A stretch of DNA of 64,000 nucleotides from Hyphomicrobium sp. (GTDB taxonomy: Bacteria > Pseudomonadota > Alphaproteobacteria > Rhizobiales > Hyphomicrobiaceae), in contig JASBTM010000014.1 in assembly GCA_030148425.1 (NCBI GenBank), forward strand, positions 124,001 to 188,000. Direction: 5' to 3'. Of the stretch, positions 19,114 through 26,530 are shown piece by piece; the stretch's first letter is position 1; each line of letters opens with the position of its first letter. Made by a program: the position numbers and the translations under genes. The notes below the pieces were generated by a model. It was not told where the DNA came from, searched no databases, and saw only the letters and a program-made list of their open reading frames with translations.

Positions 19114-20124
19114 CTACCGGATGTAAATGGTTTCGCCGCGACCGCGCATGGAGCTCGTCGCCGCCTCAATGAGCGAGACAACCCGCGCGCCTGACTGGCC
19201 GTCTGAAATAGGTCTCTGCTGCTTTTCGATACAGTCGAGGAAGTGCTCTCCCTCGACCGTCAAGGCTTCCTTGCCGTCGAGCTTCGGCGCCCACATATCG
19301 CCCATGCGGTAACCGACGCGCATTTCCTGAATCTGACTCGGATCGTCCGTAAAGCTTACGCCCTTGTCGTAGATTTTGACTTTCTCGCTTGGCTCGAGAT
19401 CGTTGTACGTGATCATCTTGCTGCTGCCGCCGATCAGGATCTGGCGGACCTTGACGGGCGCGAGCCAGCTGACGTTCGCGTGCGCGATCATGCCGGAGTT
19501 ATAGAAAAGCGTTACGTAAGCGAGGTTTTCGGGAGATCCCGGAAAATGGTTCGAGCCGGCGGCTGTTACGGCGATCGGCTTCTCGTCGAGAAGGTAATCG
19601 AGGATCGCGAAGTCGTGGGCGGCGAGGTCCGAGATCACGTTCACGTCGCGCTGGAAGAGCCCGAGGTTCACGCGGATCGAGTCGTAATAGAAGAGATTTC
19701 CCATATCGGCCGAGCGCACGATCTCGCCGACCTTTCGGATCGATCCCGTATAGATGAAAGTGTGGTCGACCAGCAGCGTAAGATTGCGCTTTTCCGCTAC
19801 GTCGACGAGCTGCGCCGCCTGCATGGACGTTTCCGTCATCGGCTTCGCAAGCCAAACGTGCTTTCCGGCCTTCAAAGCCGCCATCGCAATTGGAAAATGC
19901 GTCGAGACCGGCGTCGCAATGATGATGGCGTCGATTTTCGGATCACGAAGCAGCTCGTGATAGTCGGTGGTCGTGTGAACACCGGGAAAGCGAGCGGAGA
20001 CCAGCGCTAGGCGCTTACTGTCGAGATCGGAAACACCAATCAGCTTTGCCCGCGAAAGCTCTGCAAAGTTCCGGACGAGATTTGGTCCCCAATAGCCGTA
20101 GCCGATAACGCCAATACCAATCAT
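19114..20124 (-). CDS. WbpB/WlbA-like Gfo/Idh/MocA oxidoreductase
   Basis: The 336-residue protein has an N-terminal NAD fold (IGVIGYGYWGPNLVRNFAEL) typical of WlbA/WbpB, then IIATPVSTHFPIA and a C-terminal alpha/beta domain. In the pathway these enzymes oxidise C3 of UDP-GlcNAc-uronic acid. At the motif that is usually E-K-P, this protein reads A-K-P (VWLAKPMTET): the lysine is kept and the glutamate is lost. A UDP-GlcNAc 6-dehydrogenase (WbpA), which would supply the substrate, is not in this window and must be elsewhere if the assignment holds. Confidence 0.87.
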   Translation of the reverse strand: MIGIGVIGYGYWGPNLVRNFAELSRAKLIGVSDLDSKRLALVSARFPGVHTTTDYHELLRDPKIDAIIIATPVSTHFPIAMAALKAGKHVWLAKPMTETSMQAAQLVDVAEKRNLTLLVDHTFIYTGSIRKVGEIVRSADMGNLFYYDSIRVNLGLFQRDVNVISDLAAHDFAILDYLLDEKPIAVTAAGSNHFPGSPENLAYVTLFYNSGMIAHANVSWLAPVKVRQILIGGSSKMITYNDLEPSEKVKIYDKGVSFTDDPSQIQEMRVGYRMGDMWAPKLDGKEALTVEGEHFLDCIEKQQRPISDGQSGARVVSLIEAATSSMRGRGETIYIR

Positions 20125-20190
20125 TTTTACTCACTACCACCCGTTACAAACGATCCCCGCTCCCGGACGCAGGGTTAAAAAAGTATCTAT

Positions 20191-20658
20191 TCACACTTGG
20201 CGGACAATGACGGCCGCCGGACCTGCCACGATCGTACGATCGGGAACGTCCTTGGTAACGATGGCTCCCGCTCCTACCAGCGCGCCGTATCCGATCGTTA
20301 CGCCCGCCAAGATTGTCGCGTTGCTCCCTATACTCGCCCCTCTCCTGACCAAAGTCTTAACGACATTCCAATCCGCCTCACTTTGCGGACTTCCATCCGC
20401 ATTCGTGGCCCTTGGATAAAGGTCGTTGGTAAACATCACCCCGTGACCGACGAACACCTCATCCTCTATTTCGACCCCTTCGCAGATAAAGGTGTGAGAC
20501 GATATTTTGCACCTTGCGCCAATTCGGGAATTTTTTTGAACTTCGACAAATGATCCAATTCTCGTGCCATCCCCGATAATGCATCCGTAGAGATTGACTT
20601 GATCGGGGTGAAAAATCTTTACCCCTTCTCCAAGCTGAACGGATTCAGCAATCGGCAT
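20191..20658 (-). CDS. WbpD-like hexapeptide-repeat N-acetyltransferase
   Basis: The 155-residue protein is a left-handed beta-helix with many hexapeptide repeats (LGEGVKI, IGDGTRIGSFVEV, IGSNATILAGVTIG, VGAGAIVTKDV). The inner insertion FTNDLYPRA is common to WbpD/WlbB and related sugar N-acetyltransferases. It would use acetyl-CoA to acetylate the amino group placed by the WbpE-like enzyme. It is the first gene of the minus-strand operon. GGGGAG lies seven bases before the ATG. The length is normal for the short WbpD group. Confidence 0.87.
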   Translation of the reverse strand: MPIAESVQLGEGVKIFHPDQVNLYGCIIGDGTRIGSFVEVQKNSRIGARCKISSHTFICEGVEIEDEVFVGHGVMFTNDLYPRATNADGSPQSEADWNVVKTLVRRGASIGSNATILAGVTIGYGALVGAGAIVTKDVPDRTIVAGPAAVIVRQV

Positions 20659-20863
20659 TTCGTTCTCCCCGAACTTCTTCTCAAATAACCGTCGTTAGAG
20701 TACGTTTAGTGTGTTGGGTCTAGACTGCCGAAACTTGATACAACTTCAACACTTAAGGAAGCATGCAACGCGTGCCTTCTAAGGCTGAAAATCAACCGGC
20801 GACGTCCAGAACTCATTGAAAAATCCGATGACAATCGCGAGCGGATCCCAATTGGGACACATA
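20659..20863. promoter_or_regulatory. Divergent promoter region of the Wzm/Wzt operon
   Basis: About 205 bp separate the start of the minus-strand operon (20658) and the plus-strand acyltransferase. The operon's promoter should lie here, since no other gap of this size occurs before 13.6 kb. I see no strong dyad or terminator. The plus-strand start is ambiguous, so the gap may be as short as 169 bp. Confidence 0.4.
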
Positions 20864-21982
20864 ATGAACACTGCGCATTTAAATCCCAAGGCTCGCGATA
20901 ACTCGACATTCTTCTTTATGAATGTCCTTCGAGCCTATGCCAGCGTCATGGTCGTCCTCTTCCATGCCAATTCCATTGCGCAATCGATTAATTCTGTCGG
21001 CGCCGACACCCACTTTGTTTCGCCCCTCTGGTGGCACTCCGTAATTGACCTTTTTTTCGTCATGAGCGGCTTCTTGATGGTTCATATGAGCCGCAAGCTC
21101 TATGGAAGCTGGGCCGGCGCGGCCAAATTTGCCACGAAGCGCCTGGTCCGCACCCCGCCGCTATATTGGCTTTACACCCTGGTCACGGCGTCGATTTTCC
21201 TGATTTTAGCCGACTCGACGAGGATCGGCGTAATTACGCTGGATCGGATTCTCGCGTCGCTCTTCTTTTTCCCAATCCCCGGCGGCCCGATCATTCTCCT
21301 TGGGTGGACGCTCAATCTGGAAGTGTTCTTCTACACACTCTTCGGCCTGACGCTTCGGCTGGCATTCCCTCGCGGAGCTTTCGTGTGCTGTGCGATATTG
21401 GCATCGCTCGTCGCGGTCGGGTTAACCTTTAATATCGACGTCTACGCCCTGCGGATTTGGACGGATCCGATCCTTCTCGATTTCATCTGGGGCATCACGC
21501 TCGCCGTCCTTTTTCATAGCGGCGTGCGTCTTTCGCGGGCGGCCAGATCAGTTCTCCTGCTGGCGTCGATCACGATCTTGGCCGTGGTGACGGTCACGCA
21601 CTTCGATCGCGTCTTAGCGCCGTTCAATCTCCTTCGCCCGCTCATATTCGGCGCCAGCGCCGCCCTGCTCGTGGCCGCCGCGACGCTTCGGGAAAGAGAC
21701 GGCGACTTCGGCTTTGTCGGCAATTTCATCACGGAAATGTCGAACGCCGCGTACACCGTCTATCTTTCCCACGTTATCAGCCTCAAGGCTGTCGAGGTCG
21801 CGTATCGACACTTGGGATTGGCTGACCGCTTCGGGCCTACGCTCTTTATCGTTGTCGCGGTTCCGGTTGCCGTTGGTCTCGGATACCTCGCGTACCTCGC
21901 CGTCGAAAAGCCGCTGGATACCTATCTGCGCGGCAAGGTTTTCGGCGATAAACGATTGGTTGCGGCGCCTGCGATCCAGTGA
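20864..21982 (+). CDS. Acyltransferase 3 family membrane protein
   Basis: This AT3 protein of about 372 residues has the family opening FFFMNVLRAYASVMVVLFHAN, with the conserved His, then DLFFVMSGFLMVHMS and FATKRLVRTPPLYWLY. About ten membrane segments follow. It is the second AT3 protein in the window and only distantly like the one at 8827. It probably O-acetylates a glycan. The ATG at 20864 has GGGA six bases upstream; an ATG at 20828 is possible but lacks a binding site. The gene stands alone on this strand. Confidence 0.87.
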   Translation: MNTAHLNPKARDNSTFFFMNVLRAYASVMVVLFHANSIAQSINSVGADTHFVSPLWWHSVIDLFFVMSGFLMVHMSRKLYGSWAGAAKFATKRLVRTPPLYWLYTLVTASIFLILADSTRIGVITLDRILASLFFFPIPGGPIILLGWTLNLEVFFYTLFGLTLRLAFPRGAFVCCAILASLVAVGLTFNIDVYALRIWTDPILLDFIWGITLAVLFHSGVRLSRAARSVLLLASITILAVVTVTHFDRVLAPFNLLRPLIFGASAALLVAAATLRERDGDFGFVGNFITEMSNAAYTVYLSHVISLKAVEVAYRHLGLADRFGPTLFIVVAVPVAVGLGYLAYLAVEKPLDTYLRGKVFGDKRLVAAPAIQ

Positions 21983-22036
21983 GCATATGAGAATAGCGCG
22001 CTGGTCACGCAGCACGATGCATGACGACGGCTGCGA

Positions 22037-22972
22037 TCACCGGTAACGCTTGGCGGAATATTCCTTGAACGAATGCCCGAAAGCGCCGGCCAGATATCCC
22101 AGGCCGCGGAAGATCGTATAGCAACTTGCTATCAGGCTACTCGGGGAGCCGAGGATGCCGCGCACCGCACCTACAGCGACACGAACCGCCCCATAGGCCA
22201 CCCGCGCCGATCCTTTTGCGATATTCAAGAGGCGGCCATATACCGTTTGATATCCGGGCGTCAGGACGCGCGACTCCGTTATTCCGGTACGGTACCACCT
22301 GCGAAACAGCCACGCTGGCCGCATACGCTCCTGCGGAATCTGATCCCAAACGATCGCCTTTTCGGCCCAGGCGATCTTTTCTCCGAGAGCTGCAAGCCTC
22401 GCCATCAATTGCGTGTCTTCACCGCCGGATTCGTTGAACTCCGCTTCGAATTTGAGGCCAAGACTGTTAAGCCGCTGCAGGTCGATCAGCATGTTTGCGG
22501 ACGATGCATCGTGCGCAATCCCACCGCGTACTTTTGCGGTGTAAGCATACGCCTCGATCGGAATCCAAGATGTTGGCGGTTCCGCGAACAGCGGAAAAGT
22601 CGGTCCGGCGGCAACGATGCTTCCGGCGCGGTCCATGCATTCGCTCAGTTCCGCTAGCCAATGCTCGGTCGCCATCTCGTCATCGTCTATGAAGGCAATG
22701 CGCGCGGCGCCCAGTCGAAGGGCTGCCTCGATCGCAGCATTTCGGGCGTTCGATAGCCCCTTGCGGGGTTCATGGACATAATTGACGCCAGATTCCGAGC
22801 CGAAATCGCTGCAGATATCTCGTGCGGATCCCTCGGGAGAATTGTCGACCACGATAACGATTGCGTTCAGCGCGCCCTCGCTACCCGGCCTCTGGCGCTG
22901 TAGCGAGGATAGCACTGATCTCAGTCCGTCCGGACGGCGATACGTACAAATTCCGACTGCGGAGAGGACCAT
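22037..22972 (-). CDS. GT2 family glycosyltransferase
   Basis: The 311-residue GT-A protein has VGICTYRRPDGLRSVL, VVDNSPEG and the metal motif IAFIDDDEMA. It ends in a positively charged region with one or two hydrophobic stretches (near residues 255-300) that may hold it to the inner membrane. It starts one base after the stop of the GT2 gene at 22974, so the two are coupled and probably act in turn on one repeat unit. The sugar donor is unknown. Confidence 0.87.
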   Translation of the reverse strand: MVLSAVGICTYRRPDGLRSVLSSLQRQRPGSEGALNAIVIVVDNSPEGSARDICSDFGSESGVNYVHEPRKGLSNARNAAIEAALRLGAARIAFIDDDEMATEHWLAELSECMDRAGSIVAAGPTFPLFAEPPTSWIPIEAYAYTAKVRGGIAHDASSANMLIDLQRLNSLGLKFEAEFNESGGEDTQLMARLAALGEKIAWAEKAIVWDQIPQERMRPAWLFRRWYRTGITESRVLTPGYQTVYGRLLNIAKGSARVAYGAVRVAVGAVRGILGSPSSLIASCYTIFRGLGYLAGAFGHSFKEYSAKRYR

Positions 22973-22973
22973 G

Positions 22974-23987
22974 TTAGCGCCGCTTCAATCGGTTGAAGAT
23001 CGCTTCCACTGCGGAGCGCGCCGCCAACGGCCAGGTTGCCGGATTTGCGAATATGCCCATCAGGGCCAACTTCCAACGGCCACTCTTTGCGAGTGTGACC
23101 GCCTTCACGAATTCCGTCGTCCGGTCCAGGGTTCGTTTGTAATGATCCAGCGCTGTTAGTGCTGCTGGTGAGCCGCTCTCGCGTACCTCGTCAGATATCG
23201 CGTCGTAAGCGGAGATAAGACGAGCCATGTGCTCGTCTGTCAGGCGCCAAGATTGCGAGCCAGGGCGCAACCGGTATTTATAGCCGCTCTCTGATGTTAC
23301 GATGAACTTCGCTTTGCGGAACAGGCACGAGAGAATAAATCTGAAATCCTCCCCTACCGGCAAATCTTCCGGGTGAACGACGCCGTGTTCCCGCAAGAAG
23401 TCGGATCTCATCATGACCTTGATGGCGCCGAGCGAAAGCTTGCTCGATCCCACGACCTCATTAGCGGCGATGAATTTCGCGGCATCGACCGCGAATAGAA
23501 AAGGGACACCTGCGGGGCGGAATAAAAATTTTCCGGTCGGCGCTCCGTCGAACGTGACGCGCTCAAAGTTATCGCCGACGATATCGGCACCTGCGGCATT
23601 TGCACAATTCAGCAAATTCGCGCTGCGTCCGGGTTCGATAAAATCATCACCATCCAAGATGGCGATCCATTTTCCACGAGCTTGCGCGAGACCCTTATTG
23701 CGAGCGGCACCAGGGCCTGCATTCTCGGTCAATTTGATCAAGACGATGCGCGCGTCAGTAAGCGCCATTTTTTCCACGACGGCAGCAGTCCCGTCGCGCG
23801 AAGCGTCATCGATGACGATGATCTCGACGCTCACTCCAACTTGAACCAGCGCTGATCGCACTGCCTCCTCGATGAAGGGGGCGACATTGTATGCGGCAAC
23901 AAGAAACGACACGTCCGGGGAAGAAACGGGCGCTTGCAGCCGAATTTCGCCCTGCGACTGCGCAGTAATGCCTACATCGTCCAACAC
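22974..23987 (-). CDS. GT2 family glycosyltransferase
   Basis: The 337-residue protein has the GT-A core VSFLVAAYNVAPFIEEAVRSAL, VIDDASRDGT, GPGAARNKGLAQARGKWIAI and the DGDD metal motif (near residue 116). The second half (EDLPVGEDFRFIL, GYKYRLRPGSQS) resembles that of the GT2 protein at 31953, so the two look like paralogues. The start is a GTG at 23987. It is the first gene of a two-gene unit with the transferase at 22037. A fixed sugar specificity cannot be given. Confidence 0.87.
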   Translation of the reverse strand: MLDDVGITAQSQGEIRLQAPVSSPDVSFLVAAYNVAPFIEEAVRSALVQVGVSVEIIVIDDASRDGTAAVVEKMALTDARIVLIKLTENAGPGAARNKGLAQARGKWIAILDGDDFIEPGRSANLLNCANAAGADIVGDNFERVTFDGAPTGKFLFRPAGVPFLFAVDAAKFIAANEVVGSSKLSLGAIKVMMRSDFLREHGVVHPEDLPVGEDFRFILSCLFRKAKFIVTSESGYKYRLRPGSQSWRLTDEHMARLISAYDAISDEVRESGSPAALTALDHYKRTLDRTTEFVKAVTLAKSGRWKLALMGIFANPATWPLAARSAVEAIFNRLKRR

Positions 23988-24036
23988 GAAACCATATCCA
24001 TCCGCTGCAAACGGATTAATTTGCGAGTGCCGGTTG

Positions 24037-24816
24037 TCAGCCGCCTAGCAATTCCTGCGGCAACTCCCTCGCAAGATATGCAATTTCGGTTCTATTTTTT
24101 GCGTTAAGTTTCTTCATTATATTGCGCACGTGAACCTTTACCGTGCTTTCACACATATTCAGCTCATAGGCGATGATCTTGTTGGCTTTGCCTCGCCGGA
24201 CCGCATCGATCACCGCAATCTGGCGACGCGTAAACATGCTCTTCTGACCATCCGAGGCGGACTTCGGTTCGTCGCTCGTTCTCCGCGTAGAAAGCAAAAT
24301 ATCAACGGGGAAATACTGCCCCCCTGCCGCCACCAGCCGAAGTGCGTGGACGGCGACCTCAATAGAAATGTTCGCCGCCATGAAGCCGTCAGCTCCGCCC
24401 TCCATTGCGGCCATAATCAAATTGACATCGGTGCTGTCGGAAATGACGACGGTCCGCACCGCGTAGGGAAGGAGTTTCAATTGTGTGATTTTTGATACGA
24501 GTTGCGGGGCCGTCTCGCCAATTGCGCAAAGAACGATGACGTCCGAAGCCGGTTTAAGGCCCCCGGAAATATATTCTTCAACACTCCCCACGCCGCGACC
24601 GGAGAAAGAAGTCGCGCCTGTGAGGCTCGCGAGGATGCAGTTCCGAACGAATGACCGTTGTTCAATTACAATTAAGTGAGTATCAGCCTTCGACCGCTCG
24701 GTCGAAACCAGGGGGCTATATACGCCATTTGGCTTATTTGGTTCAGCATGAAGAGGGACTCCGCCCTTCCCAACCGGCTCAATTTTCAAATCCGTGCCCG
24801 AAAAAGAGTTACGCAT
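24037..24816 (-). CDS. LuxR/NarL-type regulator with degenerate receiver domain
   Basis: The 259-residue protein has a receiver-like domain (about 45-165) and a NarL/LuxR helix-turn-helix (about 193-250: FTRRQIAVIDAV, ANKIIAYELNMCESTVKVHVRNIM, NRTEIA). The receiver lacks the phosphorylation chemistry. The acidic pair after the first strand is replaced by IEQ (51-53), and the phospho-acceptor Asp after the third strand is Cys97 in DVIVLCAIG. Control by ordinary phosphotransfer is therefore unlikely. Its place among the exo genes suggests it controls them. GGGAG lies eight bases before the ATG. No kinase gene is adjacent. Confidence 0.87.
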   Translation of the reverse strand: MRNSFSGTDLKIEPVGKGGVPLHAEPNKPNGVYSPLVSTERSKADTHLIVIEQRSFVRNCILASLTGATSFSGRGVGSVEEYISGGLKPASDVIVLCAIGETAPQLVSKITQLKLLPYAVRTVVISDSTDVNLIMAAMEGGADGFMAANISIEVAVHALRLVAAGGQYFPVDILLSTRRTSDEPKSASDGQKSMFTRRQIAVIDAVRRGKANKIIAYELNMCESTVKVHVRNIMKKLNAKNRTEIAYLARELPQELLGG

Positions 24817-25182
24817 TTACCAAACTCCCGCAAAAAACTCTTTCCACTCCTCGACCGGACGTTCCCCCATTTTATCAGTATAAGTATGTTGAGTACTTCT
24901 TATTGAATAAAATTTTATCTTTCAAATTTAAAATCAAAGATTCATTAATGCGTTCGTAGTAAACGGTTGTCGAAAAATCCACACCCCTCCACCTTAGATT
25001 GAACCAAGCACATCATGGCGTGCGGTGCGCTGTGCGCATAATCGCTTCGTGATCGACTTGCCATTTCCAAAAGGGGCTCACCGTCGTTTGCGGGATGGCC
25101 CCTAATATGTACCCGCAAGCCACTTCCGCGTCGTTTGTCGTCAGCGCGAGGTTGTCGACCTAAAAAGGTCTCGTCCTCGCTA
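24817..25182. promoter_or_regulatory. AT-rich regulator promoter region and exoY downstream region
   Basis: This 366-bp gap lies between the 3' end of exoY and the 5' end of the LuxR-type gene, both on the minus strand. Bases 24875-24960 are strikingly AT-rich and hold a small dyad (AAGTA, seven bases, TACTT) near 24889, about 75 bp upstream of the regulator's start. This is a plausible promoter or operator. The right end holds a nested hairpin next to the exoY stop. No gene is supported. Confidence 0.45.
25146..25180 (-). terminator. Nested hairpin just after exoY
   Basis: GCGAGG at 25146-25151 pairs with CCTCGC at 25175-25180. Inside it, GACCT at 25157-25161 pairs with AGGTC at 25166-25170 around a four-A loop. 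On the minus strand the structure begins three bases after the exoY stop codon. There is no T-run beyond it, so it may be a weak terminator or a 3'-end stabiliser. Confidence 0.45.
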
Positions 25183-26025
25183 TTAAGCTGCGTGCTTAAA
25201 CTTCAGAATTGCGGGCAGGGTTCGAAAAAGAATCCATAAATCGTTTCGGAACGACCATCGGCTCACGTACTCGGAGTCGAGTCTTACGCGTTCATCGTAG
25301 GTTGCGGAGCTACGGCCGCTGATCTGCCACAGTCCAGTAACACCCGGCCGCGCACGAAGATAATCGAAAACACTATCCGAATAGAGTTCCAATTCTTCAA
25401 ATACGACGGGCCTCGGGCCGACTGAGCTCATATCTCCGCGCAAAATATTGATGAACTGAGGAAGCTCATCGAGGCTGGTTTTGCGGAGAAAATTACCCAG
25501 GCGAGTTACCCGCGGGTCTTTCGCGAGCTTCCGGGTGCGCTTCCATTCCGCAGCAGCTTCTGGATTGCTTCGGAGGTGGTTCCTCAAAACAGTGTCGCTG
25601 TCCGCGACCATGGTTCTGAATTTCAGGCAATTGAAGCGCCGACCTGCAAATCCGACGCGCTCGTGCGCATATGTGACAGCCCCACCCATCACCAATTTTA
25701 TGGCAATCGCCAGCGCGACCAACAATGGTGCGAGCAGGATGAGCGCGACCGACGCGATGACAATGTCAAACAGACGCTTTGCGGCGCCTCCGATCGGCGC
25801 CTCGCGCCCGAACGCGACCGCTGGGAGTACAGACAGCCGCTCCCCGTTCATCTTTCGAACGTCGCGCCGCTTTCCGAATTGATAAAAAAATAGGCGGACC
25901 GATCCAAGCGTGGATCGTGGTGCAGTTCCTAAAAGATTGGGTGTGGCTAGGTCTTGCTCGGCGCGCTGGCTTTCGAGTTCGTGCGCACCCACTTCCAAAA
26001 ATTCGCGCGGAGAAAATACTGACAT
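25183..26025 (-). CDS. exoY: Initiating sugar-phosphate transferase, ExoY-like
   Basis: This bacterial sugar transferase (PF02397 type) starts the repeat unit by moving a sugar-1-phosphate to undecaprenyl phosphate at the inner membrane. After a polar N-terminus comes KRLFDIVIASVALILLAPLL with one membrane helix. The catalytic region has KFRTM, the KTSLDELPQFINIL motif, MSSVGPRPV and YLRARPGVTGLWQISGRS. The length (280) exceeds the roughly 220 usual for ExoY. An internal ATG at 25851 would give 222 residues, so the first 58 residues may be untranslated. It is divergent from exoP and marks the start of the Wzx/Wzy-type system. Confidence 0.92.
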   Translation of the reverse strand: MSVFSPREFLEVGAHELESQRAEQDLATPNLLGTAPRSTLGSVRLFFYQFGKRRDVRKMNGERLSVLPAVAFGREAPIGGAAKRLFDIVIASVALILLAPLLVALAIAIKLVMGGAVTYAHERVGFAGRRFNCLKFRTMVADSDTVLRNHLRSNPEAAAEWKRTRKLAKDPRVTRLGNFLRKTSLDELPQFINILRGDMSSVGPRPVVFEELELYSDSVFDYLRARPGVTGLWQISGRSSATYDERVRLDSEYVSRWSFRNDLWILFRTLPAILKFKHAA

Positions 26026-26530
26026 TTTAATATATTGTCCCGCACTCGAAACTTGGCGCGCTCGGTTCCGCGCCTCGACTGTGCTTCCATTTTTCTCTTA
26101 TTGCAGTGCAAAGGCCAATCAATACAAAAGGCGTAAGGGCTCTCTTTCGGCACGAGGAAGTTGCCCGAAAGGATTATCAGCCCTAACGAAATTTCGGTCG
26201 GTGTTTCGGATCCAATAGCGATGGAAGCGGCATGCGCGCTACCTGAAGAATTGCGTCGTCGGCCCTGAGCGCTAAGGGATTGCATACCTCTTCAAGGCAA
26301 CCTGCATTCGGTCGAAGCGAGTGGATCGCCAAAGCGCAAAGCGATGAAGCTACAACGACCACTCATAGTTGAGATTATTTACTAATCTCGACTAGCGGGG
26401 GCGATCGCAGATCTCATGGGATAAGAGTGCCTGACGGCTGCAGATGCGCCATTGAGCATGTGGAAATTTTCGTGGGTCGAGCTTTTCGTTCATTTTATCG
26501 AATTTCGCGCAATCGCGAGGAGAAGTTGCT
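26026..26530. promoter_or_regulatory. exoY-exoP divergent regulatory region
   Basis: The 505-bp gap lies between exoY (minus) and exoP (plus) and should hold the promoters of both. It contains the perfect dyad GAGATTA/TAATCTC (26371-26389) and a short palindrome TTGCAGTGCAA near 26103. I find no supported gene; the open frames crossing it are extensions of poor composition. Its length is unusual for this gene-dense region and suggests multiple regulator sites. Confidence 0.5.
26368..26392. promoter_or_regulatory. Operator-like dyad upstream of exoP
   Basis: GAGATTA at 26371-26377 and TAATCTC at 26383-26389 are perfect inverted repeats around TTTAC. The symmetry extends three bases further on each side (GTT and GAC) with one wobble. 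It lies about 140 bp before the exoP start. A dyad of the same form (GAGAnnA, five bases, TnnTCTC) occurs at 34686-34704. A protein-binding site is the simplest reading; a short hairpin is the alternative. Confidence 0.5.
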
